Assembly: GCF_003605575.1 (NCBI RefSeq) | Contig: NZ_QKNY01000004.1 | Coordinates: 1-64,000 of the forward strand | Length of the DNA stretch: 64,000 nt | Direction: 5' to 3' | DNA from: Halonotius aquaticus | GTDB lineage: Archaea > Halobacteriota > Halobacteria > Halobacteriales > Haloferacaceae | Shown: piece by piece, positions 24,692-33,821 of the stretch | Position numbering within the stretch: the stretch's first letter is position 1 | Layout: the number at the start of each line of letters is the position of its first letter | The notes under the pieces: generated by a model | Told to the model about the DNA's origin: nothing | The model's database searches: none | What the model saw: the letters and a program-made list of their open reading frames with translations, nothing else | Made by a program: the position numbers and the translations under genes

Positions 24692-24838
24692 GTGCCTATC
24701 GCGTCGACGAATATCACGGTCACCGAGTCCACATACGAGCAGTTGCGGGCCCTGAAACGCGACGACGAGAGTTTCAGCGAGGTCGTCGAACACGGCGGCC
24801 AGCTGGTGACACGAGACCGCGATTTCAACGCTGAGCGG
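24692..24838 (+). pseudogene. Fused remnant of a VapBC toxin-antitoxin pair
   Basis: Residues 1-33 (ITVTESTYEQLRALKRDDES, FSEVVE) are the N-terminus of a VapB antitoxin. They run straight into HGGQLVTRDRDFNAE, which matches the last active-site strand of a VapC PIN toxin (LVTRDRDF). An internal deletion removing the end of vapB and most of vapC explains this. The frame then runs into non-homologous sequence that overlaps the convergent brp gene. Confidence 0.6.
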
Positions 24839-24860
24839 TCGAGGCGGCGACCGTCACCGG

Positions 24861-25925
24861 TCAGGGCACATACCAGATCCCGCGCTCGCGATCCCACAGT
24901 GAGCCGACGACGACATGGGGTAGCGCGATGATGCTGATGAAGATGCTCCAGAATGCCACCGCGCCGGCCAGCAGCGTGCTGTTCGCAAACGGATTCGGCA
25001 CAGCCCAGTAGACGACCGCCAACACAGCGACCGTTGCCATCGCACCCGCGACGAGCAGCCCCCACGCTCGGAGTGCGGTCGTCGTCGGGTCGTCACCGCC
25101 AAGCAGATCCCACTGATCGTCGCCGACCGGTGGCTCTCGCACCGTCTGTGCGCGGGCGACCTGCCGGGTGGAGTACCACAGCGGGAAGTACAGCCCGACG
25201 GCGACGACAACTGGCACGACCGCGAAATACGCCGCCAACAGCAGCGTTTCTCCAGCATCGACGAGCCACGAGCGACCGCCACCTCGCACGTAGCCCAACC
25301 CGATGTGGGCGACCAGTGCCAGCCCGTACCCGGCGGCGATCACCGGCCGCGTCACATCGAAGTACGCCGCATACGGCGCGAGTCCGCCCGGCTCAACTAG
25401 ACCGACCATGAGCGCGCTGAAGGCATGGAACGTCTCGGGCCAGAAGACGATGGGTACAAGCATCACGCTCCCGCCCCGGACGCCGGCCGCCAGCAGCCGT
25501 TGGGCCCGCGTCTGTAGGTGGTCGGTGCCGCTGGTCGCATCGAGTACCTTCACCCCGCCGAGGCCGCCTTTCGCCATGGCGACAGTGACCGCCAGCGCCA
25601 AGCCCGCAACCGGCGCAACCAACAGCAGTCCGAGGAAGCCACCAACAGCCGCCAGATATACTGCGACGTACCGCCACCGAAAGTCCGGGCGTCGCCGCCG
25701 GAGGTTGGCGACGTGCTCGTAGCCGCCGTGGGGGAGGTTGAGCGCGATCATCCCCACGAGATAGATGACCATCTGGGCCTCCATCGGCACCGACACCCCG
25801 GCTGCGGCCAGCGCCGCGAACGTCACGGCGACTACCAGCAACGCGACCCGTGAGAGCAGCAGCGACGGGTGATTGTCCGTCCGGTGAGACAGTCGGCTGA
25901 TTGCCCGCGCACTGAGCGCGCTCAT
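24861..25925 (-). CDS. brp: Brp/Blh-family beta-carotene 15,15'-dioxygenase
   Basis: 354 aa from the ATG at 25925 (MSALSARAIS; an ATG eight codons upstream also exists). Many transmembrane helices. The conserved histidine motifs of the family are present: LNLPHGGYEHVANLRRRRPD near the N-terminus, PETFHAFS and VAHIGLGY in the middle, and IALPHVVVGSLWD near the C-terminus. These enzymes cleave beta-carotene in the membrane to give retinal. The genome encodes halorhodopsin 12 kb away, which needs this product. Confidence 0.92.
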   Translation of the reverse strand: MSALSARAISRLSHRTDNHPSLLLSRVALLVVAVTFAALAAAGVSVPMEAQMVIYLVGMIALNLPHGGYEHVANLRRRRPDFRWRYVAVYLAAVGGFLGLLLVAPVAGLALAVTVAMAKGGLGGVKVLDATSGTDHLQTRAQRLLAAGVRGGSVMLVPIVFWPETFHAFSALMVGLVEPGGLAPYAAYFDVTRPVIAAGYGLALVAHIGLGYVRGGGRSWLVDAGETLLLAAYFAVVPVVVAVGLYFPLWYSTRQVARAQTVREPPVGDDQWDLLGGDDPTTTALRAWGLLVAGAMATVAVLAVVYWAVPNPFANSTLLAGAVAFWSIFISIIALPHVVVGSLWDRERGIWYVP

Positions 25926-26025
25926 ACGACGATTGTGGGGGTTGTTCACATATAAATGGGGCCGCGCAGTCCTACGATCTGGGAACGCCCGGCGAGCCGA
26001 TACGGGGGCCGCCCCATGATCCGAT

Positions 26026-27534
26026 ATGGGCAGCAGTCAGCCACAGCAGGCGACCGTCGTCGGTGGCGGGTTCGGCGGACTCGCGGCGGCAGCCTTCCTC
26101 GCCGACGCCGGGATTGACGTCCAACTCTACGAGCAACACGATCACCTCGGCGGCCACGCGGGCGTGCTCGAACGCGACGGGTTCCGGTTCGACATGGGGC
26201 CGTCGTGGTATCTCATGCCCGACGTTTTCGAGCGATTCTTCGGGCAGTTCGACCGACAGCCGAGCGACTACTACGGGCTCGAACGCCTCGATCCACAGTA
26301 TCGCGTCCACTGGAAGGACGGCGACAGCGTCGACATCGCGCCGAATCGCGCGAATATCCACGACATCTTCGACTCCTATGAGGACGGCGCGGGGGCGGCC
26401 CTGGATCGGTATCTCGACATCGCCGCCACAAACTATGAGTTGGCGATGGAGCGGGTGCTGTACGCCGGCCGCGAGCGACTCCGGGACTATCTGGATCCGG
26501 CGTTGATCCCGATGCTTCCTCGGCTTCGGCTGTTCGGCACGATGGACGACTACGTCGCCCGGTACTTCGACCATCCAAAGCTCCAGCAGCTCTTAGAGTA
26601 CACGCTTGTCTTCCTCGGTGGTGCGCCACACAACACGCCCGCGCTCTACAGCATCATGGCGCATGTCGATTTCAACCTCAACGTGTTCTATCCCGAGGGT
26701 GGGATAGCCGGCGTCGTCGACGCGCTGGCGACGCTTGCCCGCGAGCAGGGGGTCGACATCGAAACCGGGGTGACCGTCGAACAGATCACCCCAACCAGTG
26801 ATGGTCTCAGCGTCGCGACCGACCGCGGCACCGACCACAGCGAGGTCGTCGTCAGCAACGCCAATCCGGCCTACACTGAACGCGAGTTGCTCCCGCCGGC
26901 CGCTCGCGACCACAACCCCGAGTACTGGGAGGAGCGAACCTACGGCCCATCGGCGTTTATGCTGTATCTCGGCGTTGAGGGCGACATCGAGCCGCTGGCC
27001 CACCATACACTCGTGTTGCCGACCGACTGGGACGCCCACTTCGAGCACATCTTCGACGATCCGGGGTGGCCCGACGAGCCAGCGTACTACCTCTCGGTGC
27101 CCTCGGTGACCGACGACACGGTCGCCCCCGATGGTCACCACGCGGTCGTCGTCTTGGTGCCGCTGGCACCCGGATTAGATGACACGCCCAAGCGACGGGC
27201 TCAGTTCCGCGAGCAGATCCTCGCCGACCTGGCTGCCAACACCGGCGTCGACCTCCGCGACCGCATCGTCGTCGAGGAAACCGCTTGCGTCAACGACTAC
27301 GTCGACCGGTTTGGCGACCCGCAGGGAACCGCCCTCGGCTTAGCCCACACGCTATGGCAGACCGGGCCGTTCCGGCCGGGACACCGAACCGGCGTCGACG
27401 GGCTATACTACACCGGTGGGTTCACCGCACCCGGGATCGGGATGCCGATGTGTCTGCTCAGCGGCGAACATGCTGCCACCGCAGTTCTGGAGGATCATCC
27501 GACGCTCACAACTGACGCGGCGGCGGCCGACTGA
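26026..27534 (+). CDS. crtI: Phytoene desaturase-family (CrtI/CrtD-like) carotenoid oxidoreductase
   Basis: 502 aa. An N-terminal FAD-binding fold (ATVVGGGFGGLAAAAFLADAG, then EQHDHLGGHAG), the substrate region FDMGPSWYLMPDVFERFF, and the C-terminal FAD motif GLYYTGGFTAPGIGMPMCLLSG are characteristic of the CrtI family. It is divergent from brp with 100 bases between, so the two may share regulation in carotenoid and retinal synthesis. Whether it desaturates phytoene or makes the 3,4-double bonds of bacterioruberin cannot be settled from motifs. Confidence 0.88.
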   Translation: MGSSQPQQATVVGGGFGGLAAAAFLADAGIDVQLYEQHDHLGGHAGVLERDGFRFDMGPSWYLMPDVFERFFGQFDRQPSDYYGLERLDPQYRVHWKDGDSVDIAPNRANIHDIFDSYEDGAGAALDRYLDIAATNYELAMERVLYAGRERLRDYLDPALIPMLPRLRLFGTMDDYVARYFDHPKLQQLLEYTLVFLGGAPHNTPALYSIMAHVDFNLNVFYPEGGIAGVVDALATLAREQGVDIETGVTVEQITPTSDGLSVATDRGTDHSEVVVSNANPAYTERELLPPAARDHNPEYWEERTYGPSAFMLYLGVEGDIEPLAHHTLVLPTDWDAHFEHIFDDPGWPDEPAYYLSVPSVTDDTVAPDGHHAVVVLVPLAPGLDDTPKRRAQFREQILADLAANTGVDLRDRIVVEETACVNDYVDRFGDPQGTALGLAHTLWQTGPFRPGHRTGVDGLYYTGGFTAPGIGMPMCLLSGEHAATAVLEDHPTLTTDAAAAD

Positions 27535-27675
27535 TCTCACGCTGGCGGACGCGGCGGCGAACGCAACCGCTTGACTGTCGATGCAGAATTCGTCATTTGT
27601 CGAAACATCGGCGACAAAAAATATGAGTTATCAGTGCGGAGCACGACAGTCGACGTAGCGGCGGTAGATCCACCC

Positions 27676-29073
27676 ATGTCTGGCAAATACGACCTCGTGA
27701 TCGTTGGCGGCGGCATCAGCGGCGCGTCGCTGCTGTACACGACCGCGAAGTTCACCGACATCGACTCGATTGCACTGATCGAAAAGGAGCCCGAACTCGG
27801 CGCGATCAACTCCCATCACACCAACAACTCCCAGACCCTCCATTTCGGCGACATCGAGACCAACTACACGCTCGAAAAAGCCGAGGAGGTCAAGGAGGGC
27901 GCGGAGCTACTCGCGGGCTACCTCGAAAACCACGACCCTGACCGCGAGATGCACTCGAAACGCAGCAAGATGGTGCTGGCGGTCGGCGACGAGGAAGTCC
28001 CCAAACTTGAATCGCGCTACCACGAGGAGGGCTTCGGCGAACTCTTCCCGAAACTCCGGCCCATCGAGCGCGACGAGATCGCCGACATCGAGCCGAAGGT
28101 CGTTGAGGGCCGCGATCCCGACACAGACCTGCTCGCCCTCCAGACCCCTGACGGCTACGTCGTCGACTACGGCGAGACGACGAAATCCTTCGCCGAGCAG
28201 GCCCGCGAGGAGGCCAATGTCGACATCTACACCGACACGAAAGTTACCGACATCACGCCGACGCTCGACGGTCATACCATCGCCACCGATTCGGGCCGTT
28301 TCGACGCGGATGCGACCGTCGTCGCCGCCGGCTCTCACAGCCTTCAGATCGCCAAGGAACTCGACTACGGTGAGGATATGTCGCTGCTCCCGGTCGCAGG
28401 GAGCTTCTTCATCGCCGACGACCAGCTGTTGAACGGCAAGGTCTACACCCTGCAGATGAAGAAACTCCCCTTCGCCGCCGTCCACGGTGACGCGGAGGTA
28501 CACGACGACTCCATCACACGGTTCGGGCCAACGGCGAAGGTTGTCCCCGGGCTCGAACGCGGTCGGCTCTCGTCGGTGCCGGACTTCTTCGATGTCTTCG
28601 GCTTTACGCCAGCGGCGTTCCTCAGCTACGCCAACATCATGGCCGATCGGATTCTGCTCCCGTTCGTTCTCGAAAACCTCCTCTATGATCTTCCCGTCAT
28701 CGGCCGCAAACGATTCCTCCCGGATGTCCAGAAGGTCGTCCCGACCGTCGAGTTGGAGGACATCGAGCGCGCCAAAGGCTACGGCGGCATCCGGCCACAG
28801 ATTGTCGACACCGCCAACAAATCGCTGGATATGGGCGAAGCGAAGATCGTCGGTGACGACATCATCTTCAACATCACGCCTTCGCCCGGCGCGTCGACCT
28901 GTCTGAAAAACGCGATGCGGGACACCCACACCCTGCTGGACTCCCTGGAGGGTGACTACGAGTTCGACGAGGAGGCCTTCCGCGAGGCGACTATCGGCCA
29001 CTTCCCGCGAGCCGATGCCGATGATGATACCATCGAGGTCGACGCCGTCGATTCAGCTGCGGCCGACGACTAA
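27676..29073 (+). CDS. mqo: FAD-dependent malate:quinone oxidoreductase-like protein
   Basis: 465 aa from the ATG at 27676 (MSGKYDLVIVGGGISGASLL). The Rossmann glycine motif is followed by IEKEPELGAINSHHTNNSQTLH, close to the Mqo active-site region, and by GRFDADATVVAAGSHS, FRFG-like ITRFGPTAKVVPG and the C-terminal NITPSPGASTCLKNAMRD, again Mqo-like. It should oxidise malate (or a related hydroxy acid) and pass electrons to membrane quinone. It is shorter than bacterial Mqo, so the substrate is uncertain. Confidence 0.75.
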   Translation: MSGKYDLVIVGGGISGASLLYTTAKFTDIDSIALIEKEPELGAINSHHTNNSQTLHFGDIETNYTLEKAEEVKEGAELLAGYLENHDPDREMHSKRSKMVLAVGDEEVPKLESRYHEEGFGELFPKLRPIERDEIADIEPKVVEGRDPDTDLLALQTPDGYVVDYGETTKSFAEQAREEANVDIYTDTKVTDITPTLDGHTIATDSGRFDADATVVAAGSHSLQIAKELDYGEDMSLLPVAGSFFIADDQLLNGKVYTLQMKKLPFAAVHGDAEVHDDSITRFGPTAKVVPGLERGRLSSVPDFFDVFGFTPAAFLSYANIMADRILLPFVLENLLYDLPVIGRKRFLPDVQKVVPTVELEDIERAKGYGGIRPQIVDTANKSLDMGEAKIVGDDIIFNITPSPGASTCLKNAMRDTHTLLDSLEGDYEFDEEAFREATIGHFPRADADDDTIEVDAVDSAAADD

Positions 29074-29078
29074 TCGAC

Positions 29079-29120
29079 ACGACCGCGTTTTCAGAACCCA
29101 CGACCGCGTTTTGCAGAACC
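29079..29120. repeat. Two tandem 21-bp units between convergent genes
   Basis: Two adjacent 21-base copies beginning acgaccgcgtttt differ by a single-base insertion. They lie between the convergent ends of the mqo-like gene and the small gene after it. Each unit has a short T-run, so they could act as paired terminators. Confidence 0.6.
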
Positions 29121-29127
29121 AGCGACG

Positions 29128-29421
29128 TTAGTCGTCGCTATCGTCGAGATTGGCCTCGACCTTGCTGGCGTATTTTTCGAGATCAGCGGCGATGGTTCGC
29201 GCCTGCTCCGGCGTCAGCCGCACCCGGTCAGCGTGGGCTGGTAGGTGCTCAAGTTCGGCGTTATCGAGTTCCATCTCCAGTTTGACGTGGTCAGGGTTCT
29301 TTCGCGGCGCGGTGGCGTTGACGACGGCGTAGGCTGATTCGGTGAACTCGTGGGCCTCGGCTTCCCCGTCGAGCAGGTCGAGTGTCGTGTAGGCGTTGAC
29401 CGAGAGGAGTCGATCTGACAT
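29128..29421 (-). CDS. Small conserved haloarchaeal protein
   Basis: 97 aa from the ATG at 29421 (MSDRLLSVNAYTTLDLLDGE). It has an alternating beta/alpha pattern with VRLTPEQARTIAADLEKYAS near the C-terminus and is very acidic. I recall similar small proteins of unknown function in many haloarchaea (DUF6360-like, not verified). It lies on the same strand as the nitrite reductase gene and about 90 bases downstream of it. Confidence 0.7.
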   Translation of the reverse strand: MSDRLLSVNAYTTLDLLDGEAEAHEFTESAYAVVNATAPRKNPDHVKLEMELDNAELEHLPAHADRVRLTPEQARTIAADLEKYASKVEANLDDSDD

Positions 29422-29512
29422 GGCCGCCGATAGGCGGGGCTGGTTCTTGAGGCTTTGTTTCGAATCAGTTTCAATCGAGTAAAACAGCGTGATGAGCGAT
29501 AGTGTAGGCGGC

Positions 29513-31285
29513 TTAGTCGTCAGCCGGCGCGATGGAGTTGCCCTCGCCGTCGGTCGGCGCGGGGGAGGCATCCATGTCGTCGTCCTCGGCGTAGGGGTAC
29601 CACGTCATCTTCGTGTTGTGCATGTAGGGATCCTCGTAGCTCGTCTCCTTGGGCTCGATGAACTCCTCCAGTTCCGCCTCGTCGTGGCGGGCGATGAACT
29701 CACGGAACGTCTCACCGCCCTCACGGTTGGCCTCGAAGGTTGCCAGCAGATTTTCGATCGCACCGGGTACTTCGTCGGCTGGGACGCGCTGGCCGACCCA
29801 CTGGGCGAACTGTGGGTTTTCGCCGAGGCCGCCGCCGAGACCGATATCGAGGGCCTCAACCGGTTCGCCGTCCTTTCGCGTCTTCATCCCGCGCAGCGAG
29901 ATGTCGGCGATCTGCGGCTGGGCACAGGAGGCCGTACAGCCCGACAGATGGATGTGGAAGTCCTCGACGCCGTCGGGCAGCTCGACGTTCTCCTTGAGCC
30001 AGCGGGCATAGCGCACTTGGCGGTTTTTGGTCTCGACAATTGAGAGCGAACAGAATTCGGTGCCGGTACAGGCGACCGACCCACGCATGAACGGATGGGG
30101 ATCCGGCGAGTAGTCCTCAAGCAGTGGCTCGTCGAGGAGGTCGTCGAGATCGTCTTCCGGAACGTCGGTGATCATCACGTTCTGGCGTTGGCTGATGCGA
30201 ACCTCGCCGGAGCCATACTCTTCGGCGAGGTCGGCGAGTTCGAGCGTGTCGTCGGCACCCATCCGGCCGACGAGGACGTTGAGGCCGACGTAGTAGTTGC
30301 CGTCGCGCTGCTCGTGAACGCCGATCAGGTCGCCGTGTTCCTCGCCGCCGGCGTTGTAGGTGTACTGCTCGCGGATGTCCTCGCCGGCGGTTTCGAGTTC
30401 GAAGTCGACGAACTCCTCCTGGAGGACGCGGCGCATCTTCTCGGTGCCCCACTCGTCGACGAGGAACTTGATCCGGGCGTTGTACCGATCCTCGCGGTCG
30501 CCGTGTTCGCGGAACAGCGCGGACATGCCGCCGGCCACCTCAGCCGCGTTCTCGGGGCGGACGAAGACATCGATATCACGGGCCAAGCGCGGTTCGTTCC
30601 GCGAGAGGCCACCGCCGACACGGACGTTGAAGCCGCGGATTTCCTCGCCGTCGATCTCTTTGGAGGCTGGCTCAAGTGCGAGGTCGTTGATGTCGCCTTG
30701 GCCGGAGCCGTCCGGCGAGCCGGTGACCGACACCTTCCATTTGCGGGGCAGATTCGAGTGGTCGTCGTTGCCTTTGAACGTCTCGTTGAGCTCCTTGATG
30801 ACGGGCCATGCGTCGACAAATTCGGGGGCCTTGCCGGCCATCGGGTTGCCGACGATGTTCCGCCAGGAGTCACCACAGGCCTGCTGGGTTGAGAGGCCGT
30901 TGGCCTCGAGCTTTTCGAAGATCTCCGGGATATCCTCCAGTTTGATCCAGTGCAGTTGGATCGATTGCCGTGTCGTCCAGTCGACGTAGCCATCGCCGAA
31001 CTCAGGGTTCGTTTCGGGACCGCGGGCGTACTCGTCGGCGATCTCGGCGACGACCTCGGTTTGCCCCGGCTTGAGCACGCCGTTTGGCGTCCCGATCCGC
31101 ATCATGAAGTAGCTCTCTTGGCCGTTGCGCTGGTGGTACAACCCCCACCATTTGAACCGCTCGAACCAGGCGTCGTGTTCGTCTTCTGGGATCGACTCCC
31201 AGCCTTGCTCGGCGAACTCCATGAGATGCTCTCGGATCTCATTGCCGTAGACCTCCGATTTCCATCGCTCAACGTCAGTTGGCAT
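29513..31285 (-). CDS. nirA: Ferredoxin-dependent nitrite/sulfite reductase, nitrite type favoured
   Basis: 590 aa from the ATG at 31285 (MPTDVERWKSEVYG). Two repeats of the siroheme reductase fold are present. The first half has IGTPNGVLKPGQTEVVAEI and WTTRQSIQLHWI. The siroheme/4Fe-4S cysteines are in VACTGTEFCSLSIVETKNR and HLSGCTASCAQPQIADISLRG. The CTGxxFC form with ETKNR is closer to assimilatory nitrite reductases than to sulfite reductases. It would reduce nitrite to ammonium with electrons from ferredoxin. No nitrate reductase or transporter gene is adjacent. Confidence 0.9.
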   Translation of the reverse strand: MPTDVERWKSEVYGNEIREHLMEFAEQGWESIPEDEHDAWFERFKWWGLYHQRNGQESYFMMRIGTPNGVLKPGQTEVVAEIADEYARGPETNPEFGDGYVDWTTRQSIQLHWIKLEDIPEIFEKLEANGLSTQQACGDSWRNIVGNPMAGKAPEFVDAWPVIKELNETFKGNDDHSNLPRKWKVSVTGSPDGSGQGDINDLALEPASKEIDGEEIRGFNVRVGGGLSRNEPRLARDIDVFVRPENAAEVAGGMSALFREHGDREDRYNARIKFLVDEWGTEKMRRVLQEEFVDFELETAGEDIREQYTYNAGGEEHGDLIGVHEQRDGNYYVGLNVLVGRMGADDTLELADLAEEYGSGEVRISQRQNVMITDVPEDDLDDLLDEPLLEDYSPDPHPFMRGSVACTGTEFCSLSIVETKNRQVRYARWLKENVELPDGVEDFHIHLSGCTASCAQPQIADISLRGMKTRKDGEPVEALDIGLGGGLGENPQFAQWVGQRVPADEVPGAIENLLATFEANREGGETFREFIARHDEAELEEFIEPKETSYEDPYMHNTKMTWYPYAEDDDMDASPAPTDGEGNSIAPADD

Positions 31286-31361
31286 ATGCCCACCCAATAG
31301 CTCTACCTGTAAACAGTCCGCCCCCGCGTCAACCATCCCCGGTGGTTCACTAAACCGGATA

Positions 31362-31847
31362 CTATTGCTGGTTTCTGTCCGACCGGTTCGTAATCGGTTC
31401 CATTATCACGTGTTCGCGGTCGTAGTTGCGGTATTCCCCTTCGTGAATGTAGCCAACCGGGAGTTTCCCGGGGACGCCGCTTTCCCCACACTCGATACAC
31501 TGGCCGTAGGTCGTCACCGCCACATCGCGGCCGTCGGCGGAGACCTCGGTGAACCCCTCGGCGATGAAGTCGACAAGCTCACAGGAACAAAACTCGGGGG
31601 CATGGAGCCGCCAAAGTTCGCTGACGCTGACGCGTCGCTGGTCGTTCACCGAGAGCCACGCGCCGTCATCGAGGATACGTAGGGCAACGCTCACACAGTC
31701 TGTTGGGTCGCCGGCTACCTGTAGGAGTCGCCCGCTGCAATCGCTGACCGCACCGGTGACACCGTTTCGATACCACAATCCACCGTCGTCGTGTGGTTTT
31801 GGAATGAAGTCGGCGTCCGGTATAGCTGCAACACGATCCGGTATCAC
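31362..31847 (-). CDS. Conserved haloarchaeal protein of unknown function with cysteine motifs
   Basis: 161 aa. Cysteines in APEFCSCELVDFI and TTYGQCIECGESGVPGKLP could form a zinc or metal site. The N-terminal part contains AVSDCSGRLLQVAGD and ALRILDDGAWLSVND. No recognised domain, signal or membrane segment. It sits alone between the nitrite reductase and a small gene on the other strand. Confidence 0.65.
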   Translation of the reverse strand: MIPDRVAAIPDADFIPKPHDDGGLWYRNGVTGAVSDCSGRLLQVAGDPTDCVSVALRILDDGAWLSVNDQRRVSVSELWRLHAPEFCSCELVDFIAEGFTEVSADGRDVAVTTYGQCIECGESGVPGKLPVGYIHEGEYRNYDREHVIMEPITNRSDRNQQ

Positions 31848-31987
31848 CGAGCGCGGGCCAGTGTTACGGGTTCGATGTTGGTTAAGACGGATGGACTACT
31901 ATGGAAGTATGATGACCGAAACGACGCACATCACCACTGTTGCAGCGATCTCTACTCGGCGACGTGTCGGGGCCACGGAGGGTAGCG

Positions 31988-32155
31988 ATGCAAACTGAGG
32001 AAGCCGACCATCTCGCGGAGCTTTCCGACGGAGCCGGCTGTACCGAGATCTGGGAACACCTCTCCGAGCGGCGCGAGGCCGATGAGGCGGCCGCCGAGGA
32101 CGCTGTCGACGAGGCCGCACCCGAGTCACGCGACGCCACCGCTCACCAGGACTGA
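31988..32155 (+). CDS. Small conserved acidic protein
   Basis: 55 aa from the ATG at 31988 (MQTEEADHLAELSDGAGCTE). Very acidic and helical (IWEHLSERREADEAAAEDAV). I believe close relatives occur in other haloarchaea, but function is unknown. A longer in-frame start at 31940 is less likely because the added residues are basic and atypical. Confidence 0.5.
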   Translation: MQTEEADHLAELSDGAGCTEIWEHLSERREADEAAAEDAVDEAAPESRDATAHQD

Positions 32156-32251
32156 CACCGTGCGGATGGAGCCCCGCTTTTGCCTGCGGTTTGCCGCGAC
32201 GGCTACCACCGTGCGCGGCACTTTTGTCCCGGGCAGTTCTTTGTTGGGTAA

Positions 32252-32911
32252 ATGACCACGGAGTACGGCTCAGACCGCGATACACCGGTTGGCACCCCCG
32301 TCGTCCGCGCCGATCCGGAGATCACCGGCGAGCGCGCCGCCGACGCGGTCGACTTTGATCCCGACGACCCCGACAGCGTCGCGGAGGCCGCCGAGGTCGT
32401 CCACGATTTTGCGACCGGCGCGGTCGGTGGCAACGACCACGTGCTGATGCTGCGCGGCGCGGCGGCCTGTGCAGCCCTCGTTCGAGGCCGGGGATCCTAC
32501 AAGGCTGCCGCCGAGGCCGCCGGCGACGGCGTCACCGTCTCGTTTATCCGCAAGTGGGCGCGCGTCCATGATCTCCCGCAGTCGATCCGCCGCCACGTTG
32601 CCCGCGGGCATATCGCGCCGACCGCCGCCAAGCATATCGCTCGCGTGCCCGCGGAGGATCGGTATCTCTTGGCGTGGGCGAGTCTCGATGCCGAGTTGAC
32701 CGTGCGGGATATCCGGTCGATCGCCAGCGCGATCAACGACGGCGCTGACACCGAAACCGCACTCCGCGATCACGATATCACGCCCGGCGAACTCACGGTG
32801 ACGCTGCCGACCGAGGAGTATATCCAACTGCGGCACCGCGCATCGATGGATAACCGGCCGCCGGGGGATATCGTCGCCGACGCGCTGGCCGCCTACTTCG
32901 CCGACGAGTAG
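32252..32911 (+). CDS. Conserved haloarchaeal protein with ParB-like helix-turn-helix
   Basis: 219 aa. An acidic N-terminus precedes a region (GRGSYKAAAEAAGDGVTVSF, IRKWARVHDLPQSIRRHV, HIAPTAAKHIARVPAEDRYL) that follows the helix-turn-helix and linker pattern seen in ParB/KorB-type DNA-binding domains. The C-terminal LPTEEYIQLRHRASMDNRPP is a conserved tail. It is probably DNA-binding; target unknown. A tRNA-Lys gene follows 77 bases downstream. Confidence 0.65.
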   Translation: MTTEYGSDRDTPVGTPVVRADPEITGERAADAVDFDPDDPDSVAEAAEVVHDFATGAVGGNDHVLMLRGAAACAALVRGRGSYKAAAEAAGDGVTVSFIRKWARVHDLPQSIRRHVARGHIAPTAAKHIARVPAEDRYLLAWASLDAELTVRDIRSIASAINDGADTETALRDHDITPGELTVTLPTEEYIQLRHRASMDNRPPGDIVADALAAYFADE

Positions 32912-32988
32912 CCGAGGGCGTCGCCGTCGACGCTTGCTCCGCACCGATGTAAAAACCCTTATCACCGCCTGCCGGCAAGCACTGGTGA

Positions 32989-33062
32989 GGGCTGGTAGCT
33001 CAGTTAGGGAGAGCGTCTGGCTTTTAACCAGACGGTCGGGGGTTCAACTCCCTCCCAGCCCG
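32989..33062 (+). tRNA. tRNA-Lys (anticodon TTT)
   Basis: A full cloverleaf: acceptor GGGCTGG/CCAGCCC, D-arm with TAGCTCAGTTAGGGAGAGC, anticodon stem TCTGG/CCAGA with loop CTTTTAA (anticodon TTT), T stem GGGGG/CCCTC with loop TTCAACT, and discriminator G. A TATA-like aaaaaccctta about 30 bases upstream is a plausible promoter. Confidence 0.97.
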
Positions 33063-33215
33063 TTTTCCTGTATCAGGATAATCAAGCTCTCCGAACCACC
33101 GGTTCTCTGTGTCGATGCGTGCCTGCTGACCGCAACTGCCTACTCAACTGTGAGAAACAGTTTTGAGAGTCCACCACGAAGAGGAGATAGACACCGGAAG
33201 CGGTTCGATCCATCG

Positions 33216-33782
33216 ATGAAACGACACGAAACCTCACCAAACGTTATCCGCTCTGAAGCCACCGAGCCAGCCACCGACTCGGCGGCAAGCGACGACTCAC
33301 TCCGGAGTCTCGTCAAAGATCTTGTTGTCTCCTTCCAGAGTCGGTCGGTGCCGGATCTCCAAGAGATCCGCGAGCGGACGACGATCCGTAACATCGTCGA
33401 CTACCGTGAGATCGACCGCGTGTTGGATCCCGGCTGGGCCGCAGCCCCCGAGATCGTCCAGTTCGGTAACGACCCGCTGGCCGATACCCTCGTTTTCAGC
33501 CACACGAACCGCCCTTACGAGGTCGTGCTCAAACCCGATGACGTGTTCGTGCCGACTGACGACATCGAGGTCTACGTCCTCGATCGCAACAACGGCACCC
33601 GCCATCGACTCATCCGCACCCTCCCGACGCTTGACGGCGCGCTCGAACACACCGTCTTCAAATTCACACACAAGCATTTCGATCCCGACGCTGTCTACCA
33701 GATGTCGATGGTCGGCCCCGAACTCAGGAAAGCACCGCCCGTCGGTGACACTGACCTGACGGCGATCGACATGGACGACTGA
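33216..33782 (+). CDS. Hypothetical conserved protein
   Basis: 188 aa from the ATG at 33216 (MKRHETSPNVIRSEATEP). The first 30 residues are disordered, then a compact domain (SLVKDLVVSFQSRSVPDLQE, IRNIVDYREIDRVLDPGWAA). The second half is beta-rich (YEVVLKPDDVFVPTDDIEVYV). No membrane segment. No family recognised. Confidence 0.65.
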   Translation: MKRHETSPNVIRSEATEPATDSAASDDSLRSLVKDLVVSFQSRSVPDLQEIRERTTIRNIVDYREIDRVLDPGWAAAPEIVQFGNDPLADTLVFSHTNRPYEVVLKPDDVFVPTDDIEVYVLDRNNGTRHRLIRTLPTLDGALEHTVFKFTHKHFDPDAVYQMSMVGPELRKAPPVGDTDLTAIDMDD

Positions 33783-33821
33783 CGCAGCTGTTCTGGAGTG
33801 TTTTCTCGTCGCTGTGAGGGG

